Of a DNA stretch of 64,000 nt, positions 37,111 through 50,000 are shown in pieces; position 1 is the stretch's first letter, and each line of letters opens with the position of its first letter. Under the pieces are notes generated by a model. The model was not told the DNA's origin, ran no database searches, and saw nothing but the letters and a program-made list of their open reading frames with translations. The stretch spans positions 7,564,001-7,628,000 of the forward strand of contig HG738137.1 of NCBI GenBank assembly GCA_000499405.2. Direction: 5' to 3'. The position numbers and the translations under genes are program-made. This DNA is from Onchocerca volvulus (lineage: Eukaryota > Nematoda > Chromadorea > Rhabditida > Onchocercidae).

Positions 37111-38129
37111 TAAAAATTTTGCGATGATTTAACGAGTATAGAAGTATATATATTTTTTCTTTTTTGATTCGTACTTTTATATTTCCTGTAGAATCTAGTA
37201 CACATAATGCTGTTATGATTCATTCACTCAACATCGATAAAATTGAAACACTGAACTATTCTGTGAAGACTTTAATATCAGTAAACAACGAATATTTGCA
37301 AAAATATCCATTTCTTTCTTTAAATTCTAAAATCAGCAAACTTTCAAAATGTGATTATATTCATATTGATGAATCGAATCACTGTATAATATCAATGATA
37401 TTAACTCAATTTCTATAATTTTGCAAAAAGAGTATCATTTCAGACTATTATATTTCACATTTCCACGAATTTTGTGATAATTTAATGGATATAAATAAAT
37501 ATACTTTTTTTTTTTTGCCTCTTCTCTAAAGCTCTTCATTAGAATTTATGAAAAATTTCTGTAATTTCGATAAATTCCTATAATTTCGATATTTATCATT
37601 AATATTAGCTAAATAACATCATTATCCAAATATCTTTCGCCTGTCTATTTAGGCATGTGTAAATAAAATATTATTTGGCTACTGCATTATCGAAATTTCA
37701 ATATTTCATATTAAAACATCCGTAGCAAATATTTTTAATTTCTCAAGAATTCAGAAATGAAATTCAAATAAGTTTTGAGATTTAACTCAATAATTTTTGT
37801 CAAATTTCTTGAATTTTTTTTCATTCGACAAGGAATAAAATTTAAAAAATTAGAAGCGAAATGCTCTTCTGCATATTTTTTTTTTCTCAAACAGTCATTT
37901 TTCGACTTTTTTTGCTTGCTATTCCATTTACCTGGGTGGATGCAACAATGGAAATATGAAAAGTAAATTGATTTTCGATAATTAAATCGATTTATTGTTT
38001 CTTAGTATACAAAATGATAATAATAATAATTCTACAATTTAGCGTGACGCAATTATTGTGAAATCAATATCTTTTCAAAACATTTCGATATCATAGTAAA
38101 CTTCAACAGCGAATATAAGAATAGTAGAA

Positions 38130-38134
<5 letters not shown>

Positions 38135-38174
<40 letters not shown>
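38135..38174. repeat. 40-nt poly(A) tract
   Basis: An unbroken run of 40 A, the longest homopolymer in the window. It may mark a retroposition scar or replication slippage. Its true length is uncertain in any assembly. Confidence 0.85.
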
Positions 38175-38175
<1 letters not shown>

Positions 38176-41100
38176 GTGTAGACGTCATATATTGCAACGT
38201 AAATACAATACATTTTCACGTTTTTCACGTAGAAAGAAAAAGGAAAGCCTAGATATTTATCATATAAAATTTTTTATAGAGACACTTGCGATAAATGTAA
38301 CACATGTAATACTAAAAATTCCAACTCCCTACCAAACTTCACTACAATATTTCATCAACCCATCTCCATCATTGATTTGTAGTTTTCGATATTCAAAACT
38401 TTTATCATTTCTCGTATCTCGGCTTCACTCTCGAGCCGATCTAGGCTCCATTGGTCACGCATCACCAAAATATATCGATTAAACGTGTTATGCTGCCAGT
38501 ATCATGAGAACTTCCTTCAGAACTCGCGTTGCTACAGTCATTCAGAAATGCGAAGGCCTTCGAGAAGGAATTGTTAAATTTCTTGTAAAATGAATGATTG
38601 TTTTGCTTTTCGAACGAATTTTTTCATTTGCAAATTTTCAGCAACTTTTTGCACATACGCTTTGCTTATGAATATAAATAACATAACATAGCTATTCTCC
38701 AATCGATATATGGAAGTGAAGTGAAGTGAAGCACTTCCTGGCTTCTCTTCAACGACTAATATCCGATTTCAACTTATTTCGATTATTATTATTATTCCAT
38801 CATCTGTCACTCAATGATTGCGGGAAGTCTTGAACTTCAGTTCATTCGAATATCTCTTCTCGAAATATTTCACTGAATTTTTCTCAACTGAACTATATTT
38901 CGAAAGTAAAATTGAAAATTTTGAATAGATTTGGAAAATCTCTGGAATCATAAAACTTTTCGAGCATTGCCAACTAAGTCTTCATTTCTACTATACTAGT
39001 AAATCATTCCTTTCGTTAAAACTTTCAACATCCAGCTCTGATTATCTGATCAATCCGAAATTAACCATTAATCCTGGAACAAATTCATACCTGTAAATTT
39101 GATATGATGCTTTTGGTCAAGCAAGTCATGGCATAATGATTGAATTATGACAGATTTAATCACGAGCAACGATCTTCTAGAAGGAGCCGAGAAGGTTCAT
39201 TTTATCATATCTTTGGATCATTTTAATTCGTTATGAATTATGTAAATTGAAGAATAATTTTTGCAAATATCACTCTTCTATGGAAGTATGATGAATTTTC
39301 TTTGACGTGATTTATTTTAAAGCGGGAGATAATTCAGCTCACTTCCGTCTATCGGTTGGAGCCACTTTGAGTTCTGAGGCTAAAAATTTCGGGGAAGAGA
39401 AGATGAACGAAGTAGATAGGATAGAGATAGGATAGTTTTTTATCTTTTAAATTCATGACCTAAAAAATATATGTGTGAGGAAGAATACCAAAATCCTTTC
39501 TCAATTATTCGAAAATAAAATTTTTTTAAATAAATATCAAATGTAAAATTTTAAGTAGCAAATTTCGAAGCCATAAAACTAAAAAATGATATCGCTCGTT
39601 GATGATTTCCAGAAAGTTACACTTCTTTTTTTGTCTTTCTATATCGAGATCCGAGATATGAGAGCAGTTGTCATTTAGACTGCAGTCTGGGAATTTTTGA
39701 AAAATTTTGTTTATTTCTCATTTCTTATTCTTGGATATGTAAAATCAATTCCTGTTTTTATAAGCAATTATATACCTGTCGTAAAGTTATAAGGTAAGCT
39801 GTCGTTAAGCTGTCGTAAGGATTTATAAGTAAATTTAAATTTAAAAAATTTTTAATCAAATAACTCAAAGAATAAGTAAGCTCGATCATGGAAAAGATGA
39901 ACAATTGCACTTTGTCTGTTCTCCTTCACAGTATTCTCTCCGTCATGAAATAGCATTCACGATTCGTGGAAGAAAAAACGAAAATTGTCCACAAATAACA
40001 ATTTTTGTGACCTCTTCGGATGAAAATATGAAAAGGAAAGGATTGAAAGAAGCAACGAAAAAATGAAATGACCCACAACTGCATATTCCCAAACAGAATT
40101 AAATTTCCTTCAATATTTGTTGCTTGCATATCACTTCATTGCAATATTTACCCAACTATGAAAATGTCTATCAGAATTTATCCAAATATTCATCAGAATT
40201 TTAAATCGTCAAAATTTCTCCATCAGAATCTATCTGCTCGTCGGCAAATATTTAGATGAAACATATGAATCAATTAAAACTAGGTATCTTATTTGCACTT
40301 TTTCCACTACACAATGTTTCATTTCAATTTCAATTCATCTGAATCTTCACGACATTCAATCTGCTCAGTAATGAATTTTCACGTAGCATAGTTATCAAAA
40401 TCGCATCTTCTATACTTTCAACAGAGTTTGCAAGAAGAAGAAACAAAAAGAATTAACAGCTTAGGAATCGGTTATATCTGTCGCTGAAATCGCGAGGAAT
40501 ACCAGAAAATAAATGATTTTTTTGTTTTTTGAAATGATTTCCAAGTCTTATTCGATGTGGTTTTCTTTCTTTGTTCTTAGGTCAATTGGCTTCACAATCT
40601 TTGTTCTATATTATATTGTAAGTCATGTGCCAATAAAGACGCGCTTTTATGTCTTAACAAAGGCGCTTTCTTGCTGATCAATATTCTGTCAGGATCTTCC
40701 ATCTATAAAAAAGAAGAGAGTCCTGGGCATGAGATCATTTGGAAGGATATGCTACTACAAGGTCGGATATTTAGTTTATATCTTCTTTTGGGTTATCATA
40801 TTTGTCATTAAAATTGTTTCTGATATGATTGATATTTCAATTGTCATGTTCATTATCGTTTTATCAAAATTTTTATTATAAAGTTTTAATCACCCAAGTT
40901 TGAGATACCGCAAAAATTCGGATAGCAATATGATAAGAAACAAGAATTTTCAGTTATTGTCACGGTTGAAGAAGATCGGCGAAAAATTTCCATATAAACG
41001 TTATGAACGGAAATTTTTTTCCAATTATAACTGATCAGACATGTTCTCTACAAATACGTAAATGTATCAGTCTTCTTTTTGATGTAAATATATGAATCCC

Positions 41101-42766
41101 TAGCATTTTTTGATTCATTTTTAATCTTTTTGTATACGATAATTCTGTATTAATTTTTCACGATATAATTCAGTGGACTAATTCTCTGTAATCTTCATAA
41201 TTTGGATGATGATGAAACGGAAGAATCTCTCTATGAGATACTTCATTTAGGCAATAGTAAACATACATTTTTGCTGATCTCATTGAAATTCATCGACCTA
41301 ATGTTATGTACATAAATTAGCATATTTAAAAGCCACTAGCAATTTAATCGATAGACGCACTTAGTATTGAAAGTTTCTTTGAAATGGCCCATTTTTGCAA
41401 AACCGGTTTAGTTAGAAATATAAAATGAAGTATTAATGAAGACGCATTTCATTTAATTGAAGGATTTCATTTAATTAAATGAAAGGCTTTGAAAGCTCTT
41501 TTGCTCATGTAAAATTGATTCTCAAACTCGTTTTAAATCATGATTCATTTTTAAATTCATACATCTCATGAATTTAATCTTAAAATTATAGTTTTATACT
41601 TTAAAGTTACAATTTCCTGATAAATAAGCGGCAATCAATTTATCTAATGATTGTTGATTATTAATTTATCTTTATTTTTCTTTTTTGGAAATTTTATTTG
41701 ACGGAAGCACAATTATATTATATATTTTAGTATATCAAAAATTGAAAGATACAATGTTTTCCGGTTGTTCTTTTATTTTTTATTTTTATTTCTGAAGAAA
41801 TGAAAAAAGTATTTCTTAAGAAGTGTTTTTATCAATTAATTTTTACTGTCCTCCTTAAATTTTCGATTGTTATGGAAGTATTCAACATTTGTTGATTCAT
41901 AAAGATTTTGAACTTCCGATTCTTTCTCTTCGTGAAATTGCGCATATTTGTTTTGGCCTATAAAAAATTTACACTTAAATTTACCTTTAACTTACCTCTG
42001 TAAACTTACCCATTTGTTCTACCGTTTATAAGCTATTTCAGGAAACTTTGATATCTTTTCCTTAATATGTACATTAAAAAAATAATAATAGCAAATGCGT
42101 CTATTCTATGTATTAAAAAAATTCAAAACAAGTTTTTTTTCTTTTTTTTTTTTTTTTTCAATGGATTCCAGAAGACAACATGGCAATTTAAAGAATCACT
42201 AATTTTGATTATGTAGATGAGAGTAAGCTTGTTCTTATTCAGCTTATCATGCTCATTGGAATTGAAATGTAATTATCATAGTGACGGTTATGAAGAAATG
42301 TGCTCACTTCAGCTTTTTGATATATTTCTCGCCGATTCCTGAGAAATCTTGCATTTCAAATTCTCCATTCATCTTCAATTTATTTAATTCCTAATTAGAA
42401 ATACAGGTTTAAGGATTATCATGTTTTAACGCCATATTACGAAATGATGCAAAAAAAAAAAGAAAAAAATGGAAAGAATTTGTTAAGTTCCCTTAAATTT
42501 TTTTCCAAAACATTTTTGCTTATTGCGATTTTTGAAATATTTTACAAATAGGATGTTTCATCATTTATTTTAGTTTTAGAATCCCTAACATTTGAAGAAC
42601 ATCTTGAATTATTTCCTTATAAAAGTTCAGTGAAAGAGAATTCATATTTTTTTCGACATTTGTACTAATTGGACAGAGAAATTCGAGGATCTGAAAGCAT
42701 CTCCTGGATCATTGTTCTAAATTTCAGTTACTCTGCGAAAAAAGTAAAGTTTTATAATATTGTAGG

Positions 42767-42767
<1 letters not shown>

Positions 42768-42804
<37 letters not shown>

Positions 42805-42871
42805 AAATATTATATATATATATATATATATAATATTTTTTTTTTGTTTGCCCAATATATATATATATATT
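42768..42871. repeat. AT-dinucleotide palindromic cluster
   Basis: Three (AT)n tracts at about 42768-42799, 42809-42833 and 42855-42871, separated by A-rich and T-rich spacers. Together they can fold into a long hairpin or cruciform. Confidence 0.85.
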
Positions 42872-42900
42872 AAATGATTAGTTTCTGCATAGAGAATTTA

Positions 42901-43085
42901 AATCATTTTTAATTAGAGAACTAAAAATTTCATTCTACAATTTCAGATTGTCTTTTAAATAATTCATTTAGGGCGCGAAGAGGCAAAAAAAATTTTTAAT
43001 CATTTCTAATTGGAAAGCTAAAAATTTCATTCTACAATATTAAATTGTGATAAGTCATTTGAGGTATGAAGAGGCAAAAACAGGA
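42901..43085. repeat. Tandem duplication, 97-bp period
   Basis: CTAAAAATTTCATTCTACAA at 42921 recurs at 43018, and GAAGAGGCAAAAA recurs at the end of each unit. The copies have diverged by scattered substitutions and indels. Confidence 0.75.
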
Positions 43086-43789
43086 TATATTTTTCAGATG
43101 GTTCAGATAAATCTGAAAAATATTGATTAATTTGACTGAAATTAAGAATCATAGAATAGTAATTTGAACGACTAGATTGTTCAACCATGCTAATAAATTT
43201 CCAACATTATTTAATGGCATTAAGAAAATATAATCATTGTCTTTCAGTTTTTTCGCTCAAAACATTGAGCAAATATATTCAGTTTGGAAATCAAAAGTTG
43301 GCCGACTTCATCTGATTTTTTTCAAGTTCTAAAAATGAACTGAGCATTCTACTATCATCTTACTTGGTAAATAAGATAAGATAAATGATATGTGAAATGA
43401 AGATTTTAATAGTAATTCTGAATATTGTATTTAATGCTTCAAAATCGTAGAAAATGATCCCATTGTGGTGCTTCGGTTTTTTTCTATGATATTTTTCTGA
43501 TTCTTTTCTGATTCTTAATCAAATAGAATCTGAAATTTTTCGAAACAATGACAAAAAAGAATTAAAAAATAAGAAAATATAATAATAAAAATGGGTTGGA
43601 AAGAAAGAAAAAGACGATTCTAGGGATTTATAGCATAGGTCTATTAAATTAAAATAAAAGAAGAAAGCTGCAAATAATACTTACATCCTTTGATTCCATT
43701 CATTAAAAATCCACAAAAGGATGATTCTGTAAAGAATGGAATCAACGATCTTTGTAACTTTGCTTTCATCCAGGAATCTACTCATATGA

Positions 43790-44024
43790 GGCTATCTAAT
43801 ATTAGAATGAGCTTAGCAATTTGGTACCAGGCTATCTAATATTAGACTGACCTTGGCAATTTGTTACCAGGCTATCTAATATTAGACTGAGCTTGGCAAT
43901 TTGTTACCAGGCTATCTAATATTAGACTGAGCTTGGCAATTTGTTACCAGGTTATCTAATATTAGACTGAGCTTGGCAATTTGTTACCAGGTTATCTAAT
44001 ATTAGAATGAGCTTAGCAATTTGG
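43790..44024. repeat. Six-copy 40-bp minisatellite
   Basis: Units begin GGCTATCTAATATTAGA or GGTTATCTAATATTAGA at 43790, 43830, 43870, 43910, 43950 and 43990, exactly 40 bp apart. The first and last copies share the variant GAATGAGCTTAGCAATTTGG, while the four internal copies carry ACTGASCTTGGCAATTTGT. Confidence 0.95.
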
Positions 44025-45941
44025 ATGATTTATGTTAGTATTGGTTTCAATTGTACCAAACATTCGATTCGATGAAAAATAAAGCGTATTTCCATTCAGT
44101 AATAAAGAAAAATGTTCTTTTTAAACAAACAACTTTGATTGATTTCTATTTCTTTTTCCCACAACTGCTGTCTTTTTTTTTTTTTTTTTTTGAGAAATTA
44201 ATTTGAAAATTTCTCTTATTATTTTCTTATCATTTGACTTAACTTGTCTTCTTCCATCGTCATCATTATCATCATTATTGTCATTTGTAGTTATTATTAT
44301 CATCGTTACCCAAATATCACTAGCAAGAAAAAAAAGATTGATTGCAATCCATCCATCCATCCTTTTCGCTTTCCATTCTTTCAGTTCTGTTGACAATTTA
44401 TCGGACAAATTAAGTTCCTTTCCTTCCGTCCAATTCTCCTTTCAAATGCTGTTCTATTAAACTATTTAATCTATTCAACAATTCCTACAATGAATTCTGG
44501 CTGAAATTCTTGAATTTGTCTCCTTTGACCTTTGCTCTCTTCTCTTCAAAAATCTTTAAATGCTAAAGCTATGTGATATATTATTTTGTTGCCGAACGAA
44601 ATGCTGTGAGCGAGGAATGGGAAGTTATTTTATCAGACAGAACGGGATGAAATCGATGAAGTAATATTCATTTACTTGATTTCCTTCCAAATTTTGAATT
44701 AATAATTTGTATAAAATAAGAAAATTACAAATTATTCCTTCATTGTTTTGGAAGAATGAATAATTGGAATTCTTTCTCCCGTGAAATGAGAACAAATGAA
44801 GATTTAAAAAGATTACAATAATGCCTACATTCCTTAGAAAATTAACTTTCAAAAAAAAAGAGACTTTAAAAATTTTTCAAGTATGTAAGTAAACAATCAT
44901 CTGTTTTCAAATCAATTGTTCATTTTTTTTTCTTTTTTTTTTGGAAATTTAATAATTAATTCTGTTCTAAAATTTTAGTATCACTGCAGAATTTGCAATA
45001 TTCATTTAATATGTCGCTACAGGTGAAAGTTGGAAAAGTACTATTACAATCAAGCCTTATTGATATTTTCTCGTAAAGCTCCAGGTCACGTTTCCTATTT
45101 AAAGGTCACGTAGTACTTCCGTTTTCTCTTTTTTTTGCGAACTTTTTTCTTTTCTGGCCGACACTATTCTTTACTTCAAATTTATTGAATTAATATTAAA
45201 GATTTATTTGAAATAAAGCATTGCAAAAGGTTCGTATTAAATTCAGTAGAAGTAGCATGTCATAATCTGAAATTAGATTACAGTTCTTTTTCAGTAAATT
45301 TCATTTCGTGCACATTAGCAAAAAACTAAATTAATTCCAGAAATCTAATTTTGATAGTAAAAAAGAAATAATTTTTAAATTTATCAGCGCTGATACCTCA
45401 GATAGGATAAATATTTACTTTATTTTAGTACAAAAGAAAATAAATTGCATTTCATTTAAATTGGTGTTAGTAAAATTACATCAATCACTTACATTGTAAT
45501 AATATCCTGACGAATTCATTTTTCGTTTTAGTTTTTTCTTTTTTCTTTTTTTCAACGAGTAAAACCATTTTTTTAGAAATTTAACTACTATTTTAACGTC
45601 ATAAAAAGATATTTTTGATATAAAGCATCCCGAAACCGTCTATTAAATAGAAACATAACTCTCAAATTATGCTATCTTTTTCTCTTTTTATTTTTGTTGA
45701 CGCCAATTTTTCCAACTTATTGTCATATTTTAAGCATGAAAATTCTCTGTTAATAGTGAAAAATTCACTAAGTTATGCGTTGAAAATAATGATTGTGTTC
45801 AGAATCTATAAAATTGGAAAATTTTTCAAATTGTCAAAAATTTTATGAAATTTGGAAAGCATATTACTGCACGAGAATAATTTCATGAGAATATAATTGG
45901 CCATATCAGATCGGATAGCTAAATAAATCTCAGAAACCTAG

Positions 45942-45965
45942 GCCTAAGCCTAAACCTAAGTCTAA
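45942..45965 (-). repeat. Short interstitial telomere-like repeat
   Basis: GCCTAAGCCTAA followed by ACCTAA and GTCTAA, i.e. two perfect and two near-perfect copies of the nematode telomere hexamer TTAGGC on the minus strand. Too short to be a telomere. Confidence 0.7.
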
Positions 45966-47058
45966 GCTCCTGACAATTTTCAATACATGATCTGCTCGTT
46001 TTCGTTTCACATGCGTGATTTAAATTTAATTCATTTAGCCAACAAATTTTCATTTTATTCAAAGTTTTATATTAAAAATGCTCAATTTATACTAGAAAAG
46101 AAGAGGGAAAATAATTAATTTTTTTTTCGAATGTAACAATTGATTGATCAATTTTCTTTGCCTTTATTTAATCCTCATCAATCGATATTCACAAACTTTT
46201 TTCTGTTCACTTTGTTCAGTTGAAAAAATCTATAATGCTAATACCTTGACAAAAATTACGTTAACAGCAATCAGACTTTAACTCCACTTTTTTTTTTTAT
46301 TTGATAAGGAAAGAAAAATTCGTAGCTGTTACTGTAGCTGAGAAGATTCAATTGTAATCGTTGGTCAATTGGCATTGGACATATTTCCTTTCCATAAATT
46401 TGATAATGTAATTCTGCGACTAAAAAAATTTGTTTGAGATAGTGTTAGTTCTGTTTTGCCATTAATTATCTTTCACTGTTTATTCTTTAAATTTTCATTT
46501 TATTCGAAGTTTCATATCAGAAATGCTCAATTCATACTCATTTACCTTTTTACTCATTTACCTTACATCAATAAATATCACAAAACGTTGAGTAATTTCA
46601 CATCTATAAACATTATCTTTGCTTCAATTATTCTCCTCTAACTCATCTGATACTTAATATCGATATGTGATTTCTCTATTAACAAAGAAAAATTACAAAA
46701 TTATATTGTTGAAAAAACAAACAATCAATTTTTCCAAGAATAATTGCATAATTTGAAGAAATATTGATTGATATTTTAATGATCAAAGAGCATTTTTTGT
46801 TTCTGCAAATTGAATTGAAATTCACTGAAATGATAAATTACAGAAGACGATAGGAACTAATCTTAGTATAAATTCATTTATGGTGTATGTGTGTGTGTTT
46901 TTTGGCTAAAATTCACAAATGGTCAGGAAAGATTTTTGATTGCAAGTTTGAACTTTGATTCAAATTTGAACTGATAAATTCGCAATATAAATTAATATTT
47001 ATAAGTTAATATTTAGTTTGCTTTTTAAAATTAATACTAAAATTTTAATATTTTACAG

Positions 47059-50000
47059 GAGTTGATAACTTCGGGACCTTTCGAACGCAACTGGCGTGGC
47101 ATTATCATCGCCCTGTTGGTCATCGCAGTCATGTGTTCGCTTATCATTCTCGCCACACTCCTTATCACTCCATGTAAGTTATCACTGAACTGACCTAAGT
47201 TTTACGAAATGAAATTTCGCAAACATTGAGAAATCCAATTATCGATTATTTGATCAATTAAAAAAGAGGATTCAAAGGATCATTATATGTGATCGAAGTA
47301 TTTTTAAATTCTTCTATATCAATTCAGTGACCTTTTCGCGATGCTTATTACAATAAAACTTTCTTCCCATCGGGAGATTTTATTTCAATAAGAGTGAATA
47401 TAGCAAATGCTAATTAATTTACAAATTGGGCACACAAAACTTCACTTCTGTAAATGTTTAACGCTTAAATTTAAAGGAATCTCGCATAATTTATACAAAA
47501 TACAATTTGTAAGGAAATTTCCTGCAATAGTGAGATGTACATTGCAATATTTATGTAAACATACGAAAAAATTATAATTTGCTTAAAATTAAGTTTAAAT
47601 TATAATTTAAAATTATAGTTTGCTTGGATATTACACCATTCTGTCCCTTTTAATATCTGACAAACGTGAACTACTCATACTTAGTGATGTATTTTTCCAT
47701 GTATCCACCTTACAGTATACTTCGAAACAAACGTAAAAAGTGTACTGTAAAATGATTTACTGAGAAATTAAACTTTCATAGCAGATGTAATCGAACCAAA
47801 AATTTATAATATACATATAATTTGCTGAAATTAAATTGCACAATGAAGAAAGTAATGTGATTTCCAAAATTTATTTTAAAAAAATGTATTTGGTGTACTA
47901 TATGAATGTTACTAATTTTGATGATGACTTAACTACATAAAATTAAGCATAAATGAGTTATTACAGACTTTTATTAATTACATTTAATTAATTCAGTCCT
48001 AATTAGTCCTTACACTGTAATGAATGCTTTTTTTGAACTTTACTTTGAATTGCACTCTCAACAAATATGCGAAATTGCTCTAAAAAAACATGTAGTCTAT
48101 TGATATTAATAGAAGAAATAAGGAAATAAAAATAAAGTGGAAAAGTTTTCTCATCGATTTAAATTATTTTTATTTGAAAAAATTGAGATTTTTCTTTTAT
48201 GTACATTTTTTGAGAAGCAGTTCTGAGAAGGAAAGTAATGTTGAAATTATTTCAGATTTTACTATATTGTCATGTTTTTAAATTAACATTATCTTTTTTA
48301 TACCAATAAATAAGCAGCCAAAATTATCACCATCCACTGATAATATCATTTATTGAATTGATTCTTACGTAGTTATGGAGATCCTTCTTCATTTTGCTCA
48401 AGCATATCTCTTATAGCAAGGAATTTCATGCTTATTTCGTGATTTTAATTTCACAAGTACTAACAAAGTGTTAGAGAGACTAGTTATCTATGATCTTTTT
48501 CAAATATTAAACTATTTTTATTCACAATTTTTTGTTGTTAGAAATTTTTTAATTTAGATTAAAAAAAAATTCAAATTATGAAATTGTAGTCAGTCTTGTT
48601 GGAACAACCAAAGGACCACCTTTGACCTTGACAGATATTCTGCATAATACATTGTTGAGTCCAATCGAGACAATCGAATGGATGGACAATGATCAGATTT
48701 TGCTTCGAACGACGGATTCCATCATAATTGTCAACGTTTCTTCATTTCCGATCACTTTTGATTCTTTTGCCAAGAATGATATCGTGGTTAGATGCTTTTA
48801 TCAGTGATATGACAAATATATTTGAAAAACGAGTATGAATTTTAGAAAAGTTTTCTTGGAAGCTAAATTTGCATTTATGTCGAACTTATTCTTACTAATC
48901 TGTCGGAACTTTTTACTTAAAAACCAGTTTTAATTTATCAAATTTGATGAAATTATTTGAAAAAATTAATTTTTAGGGCAGACAAGAACATATTAATCAA
49001 ATCGTTTTCTCACACGATGCGTCTTATATTGCTTTCTCATATGATGAAAAGGTGAATTTTATTCTTTCTTCGATCTTTTCCTTTTCGATTTTCAGCAGTG
49101 AAAATAAAGTTTTGGAGAAATATCGCCATCAAATGTTGAATTTTAATATCATTAAGCATCTAATTAACAAAGTAATAATTATTCTGCAGCGGAAATAATT
49201 AAAAATTTCTTTCTTTTGATTTTAATTTATAAATTATCTCGAAGTGTAGTTTCAGGTTAATAATGCTGAAACTTATTTAATTTATTCTGTACAATCTCAG
49301 TAAGTCTTTTTGGAAGTTTTTTCTTTTTTACATTCAAATAAATATTTTAATTTCTATCATTCTTTTGATCAATCTTATTTGCTGTACAACTTGCAGTAGC
49401 ATTTAGTGCATTTCAGTATTTTGCATATTGCAGAACATTTTCATCAGTTGGACCGCAAGGAACGGGTAATGAGTTTTTGCAATTATTTGTTTGGAATCCA
49501 ACGTCAAATGATTTCGTGAGTTTTACAAATGCTTTTGAAAAATGATGATTTTAAGGAACGATAGTTCCGGAAAAATAATGATTTTTAGATATGACAAATC
49601 AAAGAATAACAGTAGTCGGTTTAGGCTTTCACGTAACATAGTATATAATTTACGTAGATTCAATGCACAATATTATTTTTTAGATGCTTCAAATTCAGAT
49701 TTATGGCTTCAAGTTTCCGTAAAGCTTGGACCGGATGCGATTATTCTTTGATCTACGTTGTTGAACACGTTTAAAAAGAAGCTTTAGAATCTAAATTATC
49801 TATTTTCCACTTTTTTTCCACATTTTTTGGGCTTTTTTGAAACTTGAGACTTTTCATCCTAACTAATTAAGCAAGGAAGTAACTTCTCATCTAGACTAAT
49901 TAAACGAAGAAGCTATTTTTGGTCTTGATTAATTAAGTGAAGCAATGACTTTTCGTTTTAACTAATTAAGCGAAAAAGTGTATGAAGAAAGAAAGAATAT

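Larger units (their letters stand above)
32447..47058. other. 14.6-kb gene-poor region
   Basis: No open frame here shows a recognisable domain. It probably holds divergent promoters and the missing first exon(s) of the DPP-family gene, whose first visible exon starts at phase 0. One small open segment at 38504-38587 (ATG AGA ACT TCC on) has better-than-background composition but no supporting homology. Repeats listed separately are the main structure. Confidence 0.5.

Noticed and set aside
38192..38482. 96-codon plus-strand ORF beside the 40-nt poly(A) tract
   Set aside because: No domain, codon pattern or splice context; no evidence that it is a retroposed gene.
43790..44024. CRISPR-like array
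   Set aside because: The 40-bp units are contiguous with no unique spacers, and the context is eukaryotic. It is a minisatellite.
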